Assembly: GCF_042453785.1 (NCBI RefSeq)
Contig: NC_091661.1
Span: 31,921,501 to 31,985,500, forward strand
DNA length: 64,000 nt
From: Malus domestica
Taxonomy: Eukaryota > Streptophyta > Magnoliopsida > Rosales > Rosaceae
Direction of reading: 5' to 3'
Notes under the pieces: generated by a model
The model's database searches: none
What the model was told of the DNA's origin: nothing
The model's input: the letters and a program-made list of their open reading frames with translations, nothing else
Shown here: one piece after another, positions 1 to 14,085 of the stretch
Position numbering within the stretch: position 1 is the stretch's first letter
How the letters are laid out: every line of letters starts with the position of its first letter
Made by a program: the position numbers and the translations under genes

Positions 1-3000
1 CGCCAGGCTTTCCTTCCTTCCTTTTCTCCATTTCTCGAACCTATAAAAAAAATTCTAATTAAAGGAAGAAGAAATAAATCACAGTACCTAGACTTAATTG
101 AGAACATAAAGTTCGGCAAAAAAAAAAATTGAGAGCATAAAAATATAGACCTTCCACTTAAATCGATCATCTAGCATGCTTTTCTGAGCATCTGTTAACT
201 TTCCGACATATCTCCATATGTCCTCACCTAAGGAAAGGATAAAAAAAATTGCTTGATGAGAGAACATATCATGTCAGTAAATAACCTTGGGCACATATTA
301 ACTATTAGTTTAGAATTACGACCGACAACTTTAGCTCATTATGTGGCATCATGACATACCAAGAATCTTATAACCAGTAGCTAGCGTATTTAAAGCAGCT
401 TTCCTAATTTCACCATCTCTTTCTGCTGTCAAGCTCGCAACAATTTGCAAGGACTTTAGTTGTCCACTAATCTGTCAGAAAGATGTAGATGTAAGTATCC
501 TCTAACACAACTAAGAAAAATGTAGTGTATACATGATTGGATATAAAACAGACAAGTATGCAAAGGCTTACCTCAGCTACATGGTGATCAATCAAATATC
601 CAACAAGATCAGCACACTCAATTCGAGTACGGTTGTTCTTAGAACGCAATCCCTCCAAAATATAAGGGAAACTTTTTGCAGCGGTATATGCCTGCACAAT
701 TTGTTTGGTCAACTCCCGCATTTTTTCTCGCACTTTCTCAATGTTATGCCCGAGCTGCAGCACAAGATTCAGCATTTCTGTCAGTGAAATTCCATTCAAG
801 CCTTCTATTAAATACAAAATATTCAAATCTTCCAAAGTCTGGCAATTAAAATAGAAACCTTCTCTATCAAGCATGGAAAAAATATGGCTGCTTCTGATTC
901 AGTCAACATGTATGCCTCATCCCTAAATGTATCAAAAAGTTCTGGAAGAAATTCCAACACCTGTAAATCAGAACATATGTGGTTAGGATAACACACCTAG
1001 AAAACCGTAGCACTTAAAAAGCAGCAAGGAAAGAAGATTGAACGAAAATAAATAGACCATACCTTTAACAGGCATGTTGTGTTCGATTTACAAAATTGTA
1101 AAACAAACCACCTTAGCAGTATATCCAATACTTCAATAATTTCCTTTTTAATGGTTGGAAGTGCCTGGAATGCATACACAGAACATTGGTCAAACTAAGC
1201 AGGCGTATTTGATACAAATTGGGATATTAGGAATAGCAGAAAAATACCTTCTGTAGTATCTCAAGGCCATCAACTTGCTTCTTAAAATCAGTAGAAAGAA
1301 GCCGCCTATGCACATCCTCTCTAAAGTACTTCGTCATATCATTCTGCAGAAAATGCATGAGTAAAATTCTTTCATAAATGCAATGACAATGGAAAACACA
1401 AGTTAGGTGAAATCTGCACAAGTACAAACCTCAAGATCTTGAATCTGTTCTATCCGAGGCTCTTCAAACTTAAACTTCTTAGCTACCAATCGCTCTCTAT
1501 CGTCCTGCAGTTCAAATACCCATTCATCAGTAGACTCAAGATTAGTATACAAGTTCAAATTCCATGCTACCACCATATGTACCTTAATTGAATCTTTAAC
1601 ATTTATCAAGGCCTGTGACTGCACAGCTATATCTTGGACGGACATCATTGAATTTAATCCCTTTGTGGGAATGGTCCTCTTTTCAATTCAAAGGACAATC
1701 AATTAATATGATCATAAGAATAACGAGAAATAAAAGAATAAATGCTATCAACTACATCAGAGGGACGTACTGAAGTAGCTTTGGCTCCATGCTTCAAAAC
1801 TCCATTGGAAGCAGGCTTTCCAGCCTTTGTAATGCTTTTGGAAGTTGGGGCCATCGATATTGCTTTGGCTGACTCAAAAGATTCTAAGCGGAAACCATTC
1901 AAATTAGTTCAATGCATTACAAGCAAAAACACCAGAGCCAAGAATTTGACAATCACACCTTGAAAAGATCCATTAGGCTTCAATCGTTCAACAAGAGCTA
2001 AAGTTGGCCCATGAATATCTCTCAAAATCTTCTCAACCTAAACAGTAATATAAACAAATAAATGAGAAGATATCAATCAATGGAAATGTGAAAAGGAAAA
2101 AAACGTTGACCATAGTTGTCCAGCACGCTTACCGTTTCTTGCCCACTAACTCTCAAAATTTCAGAAACACATGTCTCTGCTGCTTTACGAACATCTGAGG
2201 ATTTATCCTATAAAAGATTCCAGACATTCAAGTGATTTCAGCAGCGAGTAATATGTGAAAGCACTTAAGCTTATATAAATGTATTATCTTATGTACATGT
2301 ATGTATATGTATATATACACATTTGTGTGTCCGTGTCACACAGAGAGTGTCTGTTTAACTTAAATTTTTTACATCATTGTAAGATGTTTTCAATGTGTGC
2401 TTTGATGGATGGACAGGGTTAAAATAAATAAGACAAGAATTTCTTATGATAAATAACTCATTCTCAATTACAATTTACCGTCAAAGCAGAGGAAGCTGGT
2501 TTCAAAAGATGAGCAGCATCAGAGAATTCACTTAACCCAGAAAGCTGTCTTGTCAACCACTCGAAAAGATCTTTCCGCCCTTCTGCACCAAGTTTGGCAT
2601 CTGATATAGCTGCTGTAATATAAGGAACCTACAACAACATACTGTTACACTACCTGACATGAGACTCAAATTCCAAAACACGAATAGAGATAAAAGAGTC
2701 ACCATTTTATCAAGATGAACAGCAGAGAGCCACGAGTCTAAAGCAGTTAAAGTGCATTCTCTCATATGCTTCTTATTGTCTCCTAGACATTTCAAAACAT
2801 CCGACAGAAAGCCCTGCAAGTAACCAATTAATGCAAAAGTTCAACTGTATTAAAAACAACAAAACAGATGCGTCATGGAAGTAGTTGTCAATTTGGTTAT
2901 AAACAAACCTTGCTGAACTTTTCAACTGGTGCGCCCATTGCAGAAGCAACATGACCAACAACCGTTAAGGTTGCAGCGACCAAGTTCTTATTGCTATCAT

Positions 3001-6000
3001 ATAAGCGCCCCCTTAAGGCACCAAACAACTCCGCTGGCAGTCAAACAATAAACAAGTTCTCAAGAAACTGAAAGGCAACTATTCTGTACATAACAATACA
3101 TAAAATATATATATGGTTTGTACCAGTTCCAGTTGGCTGGATGCGCTTATTAGCCTCTTCTAAAATCTTATCGACGGCTTCTATTGACTCCAAGCGAACC
3201 TGGAAGACCCAAAAAAACACACACTCAATATAGCTTCTAACAAATGACAACTTTCTTAAAACAACCATTATACACAGCATAAAGAAACAACATAATTCAA
3301 AAAACAAGACCTTCCAATCAGGACTCTCCAAGCTCTTCAGCAGAGTAGGTGTGACCTTTCCACTAATATCTTCACGTGGAAGGCCATCTAACCCGCCTAC
3401 AGAGACAGATGAAGTAGATTCCGTTGCCCTAACACTTCTCTTCAGAACCACAGAAGCACCCTGGAAAATAATAAAAGACATGAGTTGCCAATAAACAAGA
3501 AAGACTGATGTACGCAACTTTGACTATCATAAGAAATACCTCAAATGGATTCTTTTCATACTCCGTGTCCAGTGCACTGAGTAGTGCAGGTTTAACATCA
3601 GTAAGAAACCCTTTAATATCTGAAACATAAAGATAATCTTAGAAATGCCGAAATGAAGATGACGTATATGGAGAATTCTAATTAAAAAGACAAGTCACCT
3701 GGACCAACAAATTTATGTATAGCACCCAAAAGCTTAATAGTAGAGTTCCTAGTGGCAGCAACACTGGACTGAAGTCCAGTTTCTTTACAAAAATCAATCA
3801 AATCCTGTAAAACATAATATCCCCTTTATGTAAATAAATTACTATTGATGACTGGAACTGATGGAAGAAAACAAAATCAGCTAAATCGGAACGGAATCTA
3901 AAAACCTTAAGTTTCACATGTGAGACACCAAAGTCCTCAACTGCCGAAACCATCCACAGTACTCCCTCGCTGAGAACCTTAGGGTTCTTGTGCTCTTTCA
4001 TAATTTTATAAAGCTACAATAAGCAGAAATACCAATCAATCATTGGAGAACAAGCAAAATATAGTGCATGCTCATGGGTATACGATTAAGCATCCTTGCT
4101 TCAGGAAAAACAGAAGGCATCCAGAAAAACGATGGCTATTAGAAGAATCAAATCTGAGCTTACTCTTTCAAAAACTAATCCTGGACCTATTGCTTCAGAA
4201 AAAGCAGTGAGGCACTTCATGGCATGAGTCCGAGTCTTGATATCTGCAACCCGTTCACTAATACCTGTTAAAGTGCACAACACCATTAGAAGGTAGATTT
4301 GATAACCGTATCGCTCATCCACAAAAAAACCAAGGAGAGACAGAAAGCAAACAAGCGCCAATCCTGATGTCTAATCTAAATTAAAGAAAGCTCACCCAGA
4401 AGACAAAGTACTACACATTTCTTAGGAAACTTCTTTGCAGTGGACGCCATATAGGTAATAACTTCAATAACCTGTTGCTGAACCTGCATTACTCAAAATA
4501 CGTGTCTTAATAAATTTTACACCAAAACACTAATAAAAAATAAAAGCAAGCAAGAGATTATTAAATTTGCCTAACAAACTATTCAACCATAAACTACCTG
4601 AACATTTTTTTCACTCCAACCAGGGACAGCACAAAGTAAACGAACTAACATCTCAATTGACAGGTCAATGTCCTGTAAACCTTCTACTTGCTGTCTAAAT
4701 GAGGATATGGCTGCAACAAAATCAAATCATGATTATAATAAATTCAACCCGAATATTGCATGGAAAACATGGGAACATCAACCGTGTCAATTGACCACCA
4801 AAGACAAAAGGCAAACACATTAATCAACAACAGGACACAATCAAAAGTATTTTACCATTGAAGAAAATACTAAATATACACACAATACAATGAAAAAAAG
4901 TTCATGGAATTTCTGAATTTAAAGTATCATATCAATTTATGCTACTCAATAAGAAATGTGTCCTAGCATCAATGAAGAAAAATCTAAACAAAAAATAATT
5001 GAGTCATTGGTACTGGTCATGGTAGCTTTCCTACTAGCAATATAACTCATCAGCATAACATAACTTCAAAAGGCTAAAATGGGGAAAACACGTAGCTTTG
5101 GTACCTAGATCATGATGTCAATTCCTACTACCAGAAGAAAATGCAAGAAGGTCAAAAAATTACTTAATCTAATACTAGGAATACATACTATACATTTTGA
5201 CATGCATGTATCCAGAATGCATTGATGAGCAGATCTTAAACAATCAATGCTGGCCTAAAATAAATATTTTAGTGTAAATATAACCATATCTACACATGAA
5301 ATTTTTTAGAAACAAGAGGCATAAGCTTTTAATGTCATAATCAATAACATTAATGAATAAGCTCATCACCAACCTTCAAGCCGCTCTTTCCATGCGCTAC
5401 TTTTTAATTGAGAGACAGTTTCTTCTTGTATAAGAGAGCCTAATCTGCTTTCAATCTCTTCAAGACTCATTTCTCCTGGCTGTAACATTTCACAGACCAA
5501 AGGTGCAGTAAAGAAAACATCTTTATTAATGTTCTAGGAAAAGAATCAAAGAGCATGTTAATCAAAAAGTAAGTACCTCAACATCTTCAGGGGTTTCAAC
5601 TAACTTAGAAGCTTTTGGCTGCACAGTTGCATCTCCTTTCTTACTGCCACCCAATTTAACAGATCCCGCTTTTTGTTTTGCAGGCTAATGAAAATATCAA
5701 TGTGTCAACCATGAAACATAATGATGATAATTTATCCCACATAATTTCAAAAAAGGTAAACACAGATTAACAAGTTAGAGTGAAAATGAACTCACAGCTG
5801 CTTGAACAGGCCTCTTCCCACTAAGCATGCTTGCAGCTGACCTTCGAACAAACGCACTGTCCGTAGTCTGCATACAGTTTAGTCAACACAAAAACCTTTA
5901 GGATCAAAGTTAGTCTGGTGTCCAGAATGGTTATGGTAATCTAACAATGCAAAAGATGTAACAGGATATATTTATTTAAATAAGAGCAAAAAGACAATAG

Positions 6001-9000
6001 ACAATAGAAGGCATTCCGACAACCAAACTGTAGTGTGTAATGTGAACCCTAAATTGACAGACAAGAAGAAACCTACCTCCAAAGAGGGTGCAGTCACACC
6101 AGAGCTTTGGGCTGTAGTTGGCATATCATGAGGTGTAGAGCAGAGTGAGAAATTGGAAATTTAAAGAGAAGTAGTCATTAGAAGTGCCAAAAAAGGAAAA
6201 TGAACCTGAGTTTGCAGTAGTGGATGCACCACCTTCAGAACCCATAATCATTTCAGAGAGCTTCTTTCTTCTGACATCATCAAGTTTCTCAAGTGACCTT
6301 TCCAAGGGCCTCATACCAACCATCTAAAGAAAATGGACATGGGAGATATGAAATTAATGTCAGTATTTGCTATCCAAGCATAAAACACAAAACATAAACC
6401 GGTTTAATGCATTGAACATACTACCTTAGCTATTGCTGTCAAAGCTGAAAAGGATGCATCCCTCACTTCTGGGGTTCCATCATTGAGGCACTACAAGGTC
6501 CAGATTGTTTTGTTTCAGCCATTGCATACAATTACAAAATTGAAAGAAAAAAAAAATAGCAATGTATAGTTTAAACCCTGCTAAATGAAATTGTTCTAAA
6601 AGGTTTGCACCTATACTCATTTTTATATTTTAGTAATGTATCCCAGAGGATTGGTTTTGTGGACTGTTCTGGATTGGCTTAAACTGACCAAACAAATCAT
6701 AAGACATGAAATTCCAACCCCCCATGCAATAAATATAGAGTTTTTTCTTACTTTTTTTTTTTTTGAACATATATGGAAGCATTGAGCACATAATATTCAT
6801 ATTTCAAAACATTACGAAAATATTAAAACAGAAAACAAGAAAAAAAACCAGCAGACAACAAAGGCAAGTGCACACTGACCTCCATAAATATAGGAACGTA
6901 GTCCTTGTGTAACTTTAAAACAACAGCCTTGTTGCTTGTTTCAATACAAAATGTCACCCAGTTCAGAGTCAATGAACGCACAAGGGGTACTTTATTTTTT
7001 ACTGCTGTCTTAATATCTGCAATGAAAAGCATTCATCAAACATTAACCTCAAAAACTGCATAAACAGTAAATTAAGACAACAATCAATACCAAGAAGTGA
7101 TAGATGATGTCAGAGCATACAAATAAAATACACAACGTGAAAATGATGCATAAATTACAGACTAAAACATAAAACCCGCCTTCAGCAATGTCAATGAGAT
7201 TTAAGCAGCCAGCAGTATGCATTGCTTGAAGAGTTTGAGAGAGTGCCTCAGTCATAGTTGGCTTTTTTTCTTTCAATTTTTCCTATACCAAACAATAAAG
7301 AAAGGTAAGTATTGAATCATAAATATCTTCTAATCATCACAGATGATGTAGAATAAAATAAACTTCATGAGCTAAATCCTCAGGCTGTGTTTGGAGGAGA
7401 GATTTGCAAGTACCAAGGGATTTGCAGTGCTTGTAGATATAATGCTTTAAGAGGGATTTGCAAAGGACTACTTGAAAGAAGTCATTTGTAAATCCCTTGT
7501 TTAAGTCTTTGTAATGTGTTTATCCAAAACCCCTTGGTACTTGTGAATCTTCATCCAAACATAGCTAAACCCTCATGCAGTGCAGTTTAAATCCCTCTAT
7601 CTAAAGTTTAGTAGTTCATCTCAGACAAATTTACCCAAAACCCCTTCATACTTGCAAATCATTCATCCAAACATGGCCTCAGTGAAATAAATTAATCAAG
7701 ACAAAATATTGTTGGACCAAAACCATCATAATACATGACCATGAGAAGTAAAGGGAAAAGGTAATGAAGCATGCCAACAAGCAGAATAAAAGCTTTCCAC
7801 TTCGAAACATCAAAGCAGGCATGGCAATATCAAGAGTGCAAGATATAAAAAACCACTTGAAATGCAAAGCTTCAACTTAAAAACTGAAAAATAATCAAAT
7901 AAAACGAATATAGACAATAGGCATGGCAGTAGAAGTAACTGAGCTCTGGGATACCTCATAAGAGCCATAGTCAGATTTTCTTTAAACACATTTCAACATT
8001 AAACTAACAATGAACCTTCAAAACGGTATAGGAATAAACTTACAAGTAAACCTGGCAATAGAAATCGTGAACTTCCAGAAAAATGAGTCCTTAGACCCTT
8101 AGCAAGATTACCAATAGCTTGAATAGCTTCAACTGCAACAGCTATGTTCACATCTGTTACAAGCTGCAGGAGAAATATAGTTCATTGAGAGAAATGAATT
8201 GGGCAGAGATAAATCACTTACGTACTAAATCATCTGTACTGTTCTTGTAAAAATAAAACATCCGTACCCATAGGCAATGTAAAAAGAACAATGTTGAAGC
8301 GAGCAGAAAAATACTTGTTTCAACTAAAATACACAAAAATACCTTCTTTAATGTCCGACAGATTTCTGTAAAATCGCCAGGGGCAATTCTTTTAGTTGAA
8401 GCAAGCTTGGTTAGCTCTGCAACAGCCTCCTTTCGCTCTGACCACTTTGTAGCTTTCTAGAACACAGTGACAATATTGACAGCAATAAGCAGCTAGAAGA
8501 AAGCATGCATAACTTAGATCACCTTTTCTGATGAATGTAATATTAAATTCACATCCACTATGAAAACAAATAATTCACGTTCATTATTGAAAACAAAAAT
8601 AAAAAATAAACTGCATTTTAAAATAGAGAGATAACACTGACCACTCCGTCCCAAAATCCAGACTTCTCCAGAGGAGTCAATATATCAACCGGATCAACAA
8701 GCTCATATTCATCTATTTCCTGAGGAGCTGACAATCAAGATACGTTCAGATAAGACTGATAAAATATATAAGCACAACAGATAAAATAGTGGCACTAGAA
8801 TGTCTAAAGCAAAACATATAAAATTATTCTCTCACTGCAAGAAGATCTACATAATCTACCAAAATATCATTTGCGAAATGGTAAAGCATCTAGAAGTAGC
8901 AAGAGTCAATCACATACCATCTGCTGCAGATTCCTCCAAAGGACCAGGGCAAACTACTTCAGAAACAGCTTCCTTTTCTGGCTCCTTGTCTTGCTCCGAT

Positions 9001-10806
9001 CTAATAAATAGAATTAAGATAATCCAACATAAGTTATAGCTACATAGATGTGTCCTGCCTACAGTTAAAAACACATTTAACAGCAGACTTTTCACCTGAT
9101 TTTGCGAGATGGCCTGGCTGTCCCTGTAACATTTACAAGCTCAGCCTCCAACTCTTTTTTCTTCAAGGAAAAAGGGGGCAATAGAGTTATTCATTTTGCT
9201 AAGAAAAAAATTAACAAAAAGGTGCACGCAACATATAAAAATTTATCATACCATTGTATCCCTCATCTTCTCAAACAATATTGATTTAACAGGGTCCTTT
9301 CCTATCCAACGGCAGAGCTCAAGAGTAAGCCCTTTGGAACATGCACGAACATTCTGATCTTGATGGTCAAATAATTCGGGGAGCATCTTCAAAATCCTTT
9401 TTGGAGGAACAACTTTTGCGCCAAATTCACTATAACAGCGAGTAATAATATACACCAGTTAGAAGAACAAGTAAAAGACTAGACAAATAGTTTTCAGAAA
9501 AGAAATCTTGTGAAAAAACCTTAAGGCCTGAAACATGACATCAATTGCAGGCACAACAGCTTTGGAAACTTTGTTTTTTATTGCCTTCTCCATAGCATCC
9601 TACAATAAACCGCAACCATTGTAAATGTCCAAAAACTTGCTTCATCAACCACAGCAAAGAAAAATATGATTATTCTAAGATTTCACTATCATGCCAAACA
9701 CAGTACACAGAAATCAACAAACAATTATAACCTAAGGCACTAATCTTGACTTAGCTTACTTAGCATGGCTCCAACCCAACAAGACACACTCCCTCTCTCC
9801 CTTCATTTCTCTCACCTACAGTCCGTGCATGCCTACATACGGACCAGGAGTAAGCAAAACTTCCAACCACAAAACTGGAATACCAATGCCCTCATTATGT
9901 TACATGCAGAAAGCCCTCTGCTTCTAAATTTTAATAATTTACATTTAGCTCATATGTTTACATTCGACAAGTCCTTCATGCCAAGACCAAAACTAAGAAA
10001 CAGCTACCGGGACTAACCAAATTAACGGAAACAGCCACCAACTCTTCACAACTTACTGCCGCTACTACTAATACTACATTCTATGAGAGTTCAGTTGTAA
10101 ACTATTGCAACTATAAAAAAAATTCGAGTCCACACTGAAGCGTATTACCATGCAAACAACCAACCCAAAAAGCATAACTTACCAAGAAAGCGTCCACGGC
10201 CTCCAATTCAACCCAAAGCATAAATGCAGCTTGAGCCTTTTCCACCGTCTTCGGCCTACCAGTGAGGCATTTCGCCACAATGGCATCACAAACTTCCTTG
10301 GCAAATCTGCAAGCACGCGAACTTTAAAATTAGCAATTCGAACAAAGACTTCTAACAAAACAAGTTCAAAAAACAATTAAGAAAAAAATAAACCTTCCGG
10401 CATCAGCATCCGCAGCTCGTAAAAATGCAATCAATGCATCGAGGGCCTTCTCTTGCACAGGCGAATTGGAATCCGCCAAAGTCTTCCGAAAAAGCGGACC
10501 TAACCAAAACAACACACACACAAACAAAATTACAACCACTCCAAAATAATGCAGACCAAGATTGTTCACAACCAGTAATTAAAAATTAAATTAAAACAAA
10601 ATTAAAAACACACAAACCCCACTACCCCCCGAGTGTAATATCTCACCAAATTCACGGAGGCGAGAGTCTTTGGGATCGGCAACGGAGTCGCAGAGAGCGG
10701 CCAAGTCAATGTTGGCCTCGTTCCTCACCTTCCAGTTCTTGTGGAAGAGCCGATCATCCCACGGCAGTTTCTTCGCCTCCTTCAACAACTTCTCCTCCTC
10801 CGACAT
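1..10806 (-). CDS. MOR1: MOR1/GEM1 microtubule-associated protein (XMAP215/ch-TOG family), 3' end cut by window edge
   Basis: Plant XMAP215/Dis1 protein. Its TOG (HEAT-repeat) domains bind tubulin and promote growth of cortical and spindle/phragmoplast microtubules. The start codon at 10804-10806 opens with MSEEEKLLKEAKKLPWDDRL, very close to Arabidopsis MOR1 as I remember it. I trace 41 exons (about 1,406 codons of the roughly 2,000 usual): 10647-10806, 10394-10499, 10183-10306, 9520-9599, 9252-9429, 9096-9160, 8918-9000, 8642-8727, 8343-8456, 8044-8163, 7181-7282, 6880-7016, 6425-6490, 6206-6323, 6077-6111, 5796-5867, 5577-5684, 5374-5479, 4598-4710, 4396-4483, 4164-4264, 3906-4013, 3699-3804, 3540-3619, 3311-3460, 3124-3199, 2909-3033, 2703-2813, 2479-2628, 2133-2207, 1959-2037, 1771-1883, 1583-1678, 1430-1504, 1248-1343, 1063-1164, 859-960, 572-754, 360-471, 151-227, 1-40. 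No internal stop was seen. Exon 11 appears to use a GC donor. It is divergent from CAND1. Confidence 0.95.
7382..7679. mobile_element. MITE in a MOR1 intron
   Basis: About 298 bp lie between long, imperfect terminal inverted repeats. The left end reads aggctgtgtttgga and then gatttgcaagta. The reverse complement of the right end reads aggccatgtttgga and then gatttgcaagta. The element sits wholly within the intron between MOR1 exons 10 and 11 and has no coding capacity. The target-site duplication is not clear, so the superfamily (hAT or Mutator-like) is open. Confidence 0.6.
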
Positions 10807-11110
10807 TTCTCAAATCAAAAAACCGAAAAATCTCCGTGCCCAAACAATCTGATCCGCCCAAATGCAAATGCAGAGCGCGCAGGGCCAGATCGGGATCCAG
10901 AATTTTTGAAAAAGCAATTCGAAGAACAAAACCTAAAAAGATATTGTAACCATAGAGTGTAGGGCAAGAGAGAGAGAGAGGGAGTGCCCAATCGAGGAGA
11001 GAGAGAAAATGACGCACTGTTGCTGTTTGGCTTTATTTGGACGGAAAGGGATCTCTCCGTTTCCTTCCACCAAAGTTCACGGATCGAGATTAGTGGTTTG
11101 ATCAAATTTC
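10807..11110 (-). promoter_or_regulatory. MOR1 5' leader and proximal promoter
   Basis: This is the sequence just upstream of the MOR1 start. It holds a short GA-rich tract (10967-11005) typical of plant leaders. I saw no convincing TATA box, which suits a broadly expressed gene. The transcription start cannot be fixed from sequence alone. Confidence 0.4.
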
Positions 11111-11188
11111 AATGGTCTGAATCGACGAGATAGAGAAAATGATGCATGGAAAGGGATCTCTCCCATTCCTTCCAATAAGTCCACCAAG

Positions 11189-11518
11189 GGTGCGTTTGTT
11201 GAACTGGACTATCTCGGACTGGACTAGTTTTAGGAACTAAGCTGGACTGGCTTAGACTAGACTAAACTGGACTAACTTAGTGAAGCGTTTGGTGCAGTAT
11301 CGGACTAAGAAGCAGAATAATTAACAAACTCTAAAATTATATTATTTAATCCCTATCTTTTTTAATATGTTTTTATAAATTATCAAATTATAATATTATA
11401 CTATTTCATCTATATGTTTTTTAATACTTTTTTTTCTTTTCTTTTCATTTTCATTTTCTTTTTCTAGAATTCTCGTCTCCTTCCCCAAATCTCTCCACTT
11501 TCCCGTCCATCTCCCTCT

Positions 11519-11559
<41 letters not shown>

Positions 11560-12086
11560 GCAATTCTATTCTTTTCACACATTCTCAGAAAGTCGGGTGA
11601 GGAAGTCGACAAGTATCCGACGAGTGAGGAAGTCGGGTAAAAAACCCACCTCACCTTCAATTCGATTACTAATCAGTCGGGTGAGGAAGTCGACAAATAT
11701 CCGACGAGCGAGAGAGAAGGCAGTTTGGTAATTACTGGACAACCATGGCAGCAGATCCTGTATCAAACAACAAACCACCGTCATCTTCCAAGGCCCCAGA
11801 TCTAGCCAACCCAGACTCTTCTCCGAGCTGGAGCCCATCGATTTGAGACCCGTTGGGAAAGTTGGCGAGCGAAGCAGACAAACGAAGAAGACAAGTGAAG
11901 CTGACGAACAAAGTCGGTCTTAGCAGTCCTGTTGTTTTCGGGAGGTCTCTGTAAGACCATCTAAGGAGGTTGCTAGTCGAGGCGAGTCCCTCGTAGTACC
12001 ATTAAAAGTAGTCCGTGTTCCAAACAAACACTGGACTATACTCCAATCCAGTCCAGTGAGACTTAGAGAAGCCAAACAAACGGGCC
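11189..12086. mobile_element. Non-autonomous DNA transposon, about 0.9 kb
   Basis: The ends are inverted repeats rich in the motif ggactggact/agtccagt. The left end starts ggtgcgtttgttgaactgg and the reverse complement of the right end starts ggcccgtttgtttggc. Subterminal ggactgg repeats occur at both ends in opposite orientation. A 5-bp ccaag flanks both sides (11184-11188 and 12087-12091) and may be the target duplication. The interior holds a (TC)n microsatellite (11521-11554) and repeated gtcgggtgaggaagtcga motifs, but no transposase. Confidence 0.65.
11521..11554. repeat. (TC)n microsatellite
   Basis: A run of about 17 TC dinucleotides lies inside the non-autonomous transposon. It creates spurious Arg/Glu-rich open frames on the minus strand. 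Confidence 0.9.
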
Positions 12087-12091
12087 CCAAG

Positions 12092-13560
12092 TTCACTATC
12101 CGAACCGTTAAGAATTCTTATTTATAATCGTTTGATCAAATTTTAATTGTTTTGATGGATGAACTTGCTAGACTTGATGAAAGTGATCCGGTGAGAATCC
12201 TTTCCTATTTAGACGGCTGAAGCGTTACGAGGCTGCCGTTCCAATTTTACTCCATTTTTCCTTTTCAAATTTTGTCACCGTTTGACAATCGATGGCGTTT
12301 GGGCCGTCCGATTAAAGTTGCCCGTTGAAGTGTCGCCATTTTGACCTTTTATTTCAAATTAAAGGCCGGCATTGCGGGAGATTCCGGCTACGTAGTTGTG
12401 AGCGCGACGCAGTGGATCGCTGTCTGGTCCGGTGTAATGTCGTTTTCGCTTATTCGAGCCTTAACGACACGAGACCGTTCACAAGTCCCCCACATCAAAC
12501 AAACAGTCGGCGAAATCGAACCTTCTCTCTATTTGGGTTGGGCATGTGGTTTTGGATTTAAGGCCCATTAAGCTTCAACGGGAAAAGGCCCATGGGTCTA
12601 TGAATAAAATGGACATGGATACTATTCATTGTTGTGTAGTGGGCTGTAACGTGAGTTTTTAATCAAACGAGGAACATAGATACCATTAATGGCCGACCAC
12701 ACTTATTTTTGTTAATTTCTCAATTTCGAGCGTTAACATGTATTCTCAAAGCTTGTAATTAGTTAAACGCCATGTCAGTAAGCCAAACATACTTTTTACT
12801 AGTTCACCGAATCACCATAAGTTTATGAAACAAATGTAATAGTTTTTTCATACTAATAGATAAGTAGAAAACTTGTAAAAAGAAAGTCAAAAGTTTAAAA
12901 CCAATTTATCGCTGACCCCTAGTACCGTAGTACATATATCTTTGTACAAAATAACATTCTTTTAGAAAAAAAAAACTTACCAAATTTAGAATGAGTTGAG
13001 AAATTAATGATTTCAGACAAATCATAAGAAAAATTGCTTAAAATTGTATTTCATATGACGAATTTAAAAGTATGTATAAGTTCATATACATTTCAAAAAT
13101 TGTCACCTAATACCAAATTATTCTAGGTGAAAGGATGAAAAAAATTAAGGTTCAACTATAAAATTATTTAACAATATGATAAGTATTCAAATTACTTACA
13201 AGCACATATAAGAATCCTTATTTTTTCGATGTAGGATTGATACTCTCAACCCACTCCACTTGCTACGATTTTTCAAACCTAACATGAGAAACATCACAGC
13301 TTAATTATAAGCTCGTACAAAGGCCATCTCCTTTGATTAATGTAGCGAACAAAGCGGGGCACTTGAACTTCACCCGCAAGACAACCTGCATTGATATTAC
13401 GAAGAAAGTTGAGATTGTGGTCTCTCCTTTACTCAGTGCGATTGATACTCTTAACAGAGGGGATTGCGGATCTCGGGATACAAGTCGAGTGCTTTAATTG
13501 TCCAAGTATATCAAAACCCCTCCGTTTCCTCGCACTCCCTCCTCCACCCTGCCCAAAATA
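12092..13560. other. Intergenic DNA between MOR1 and CAND1
   Basis: AT-rich sequence with no gene that I can support. Open frames here are short, lack splice context and resemble no family I know. Bases right after the transposon (gttcactatccgaaccgtt, then tgatcaaattttaattg) partly repeat the stretch near 11070-11110, which suggests an old local duplication of MOR1 upstream sequence. Confidence 0.5.
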
Positions 13561-14085
13561 CCCACCCACCACACTGACTCACTGAGCTCCGTCGTCTCCG
13601 GCCGCCGAAAACCGCCGGTGAGCTTTGCTTTCGTCTTTTGTTTTTCTTCCCATGCGATTCAACTCGTTTCAATTTTCCCCTGTTCAATTTTCTTTTTTTT
13701 TTTCTCGTTTTCATTTTCTTCCTCTATTTGTTTGTGATACAATATTCGAGAAGCGTTTGAGGAACGATATATTGTAGATTGTTCATAGTTTTGTTAAGCG
13801 ATATCGTTTAGTTTGGCAATGTCGCTAGGGTTAGTGTTTATCATGGATTCAGTTGTTTCTGTTATTGATTACTGATTATGCAGCTAGGGTTTATTTTCTT
13901 TTGGGTTGCACGATGTATTTGTTTAATTTCTTTTGTGTTGTATATAATGTGTACTGGGTTTTGTAATTTTTAATTGTATAATCTTTGAAATTTCATTTTG
14001 GTTTCTTGTTAGATTTGGATATAAGTAGGCAGTGACACTTTTCGAGTTCGCAGCGGACAGCACCCCTTCATATAGCATCGCCAAG
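13561..14085 (+). promoter_or_regulatory. CAND1 5' UTR with an intron
   Basis: The leader seems to be split. A GC-rich first part ends ccgccg before gtgagctt at about 13618. A T-rich intron follows and ends ttcttgttag near 14012. The remaining leader runs to the ATG at 14086. Leader introns are common in housekeeping plant genes. The boundaries are inferred only from splice motifs. Confidence 0.45.

Noticed and set aside
9765-10380. Plus-strand open frames
   Set aside because: They lie opposite MOR1 introns and exons. No splice or family evidence.
11396-11660. Arg/Glu-rich minus-strand frames
   Set aside because: Produced by the (TC)n repeat within a transposon. No coding support.
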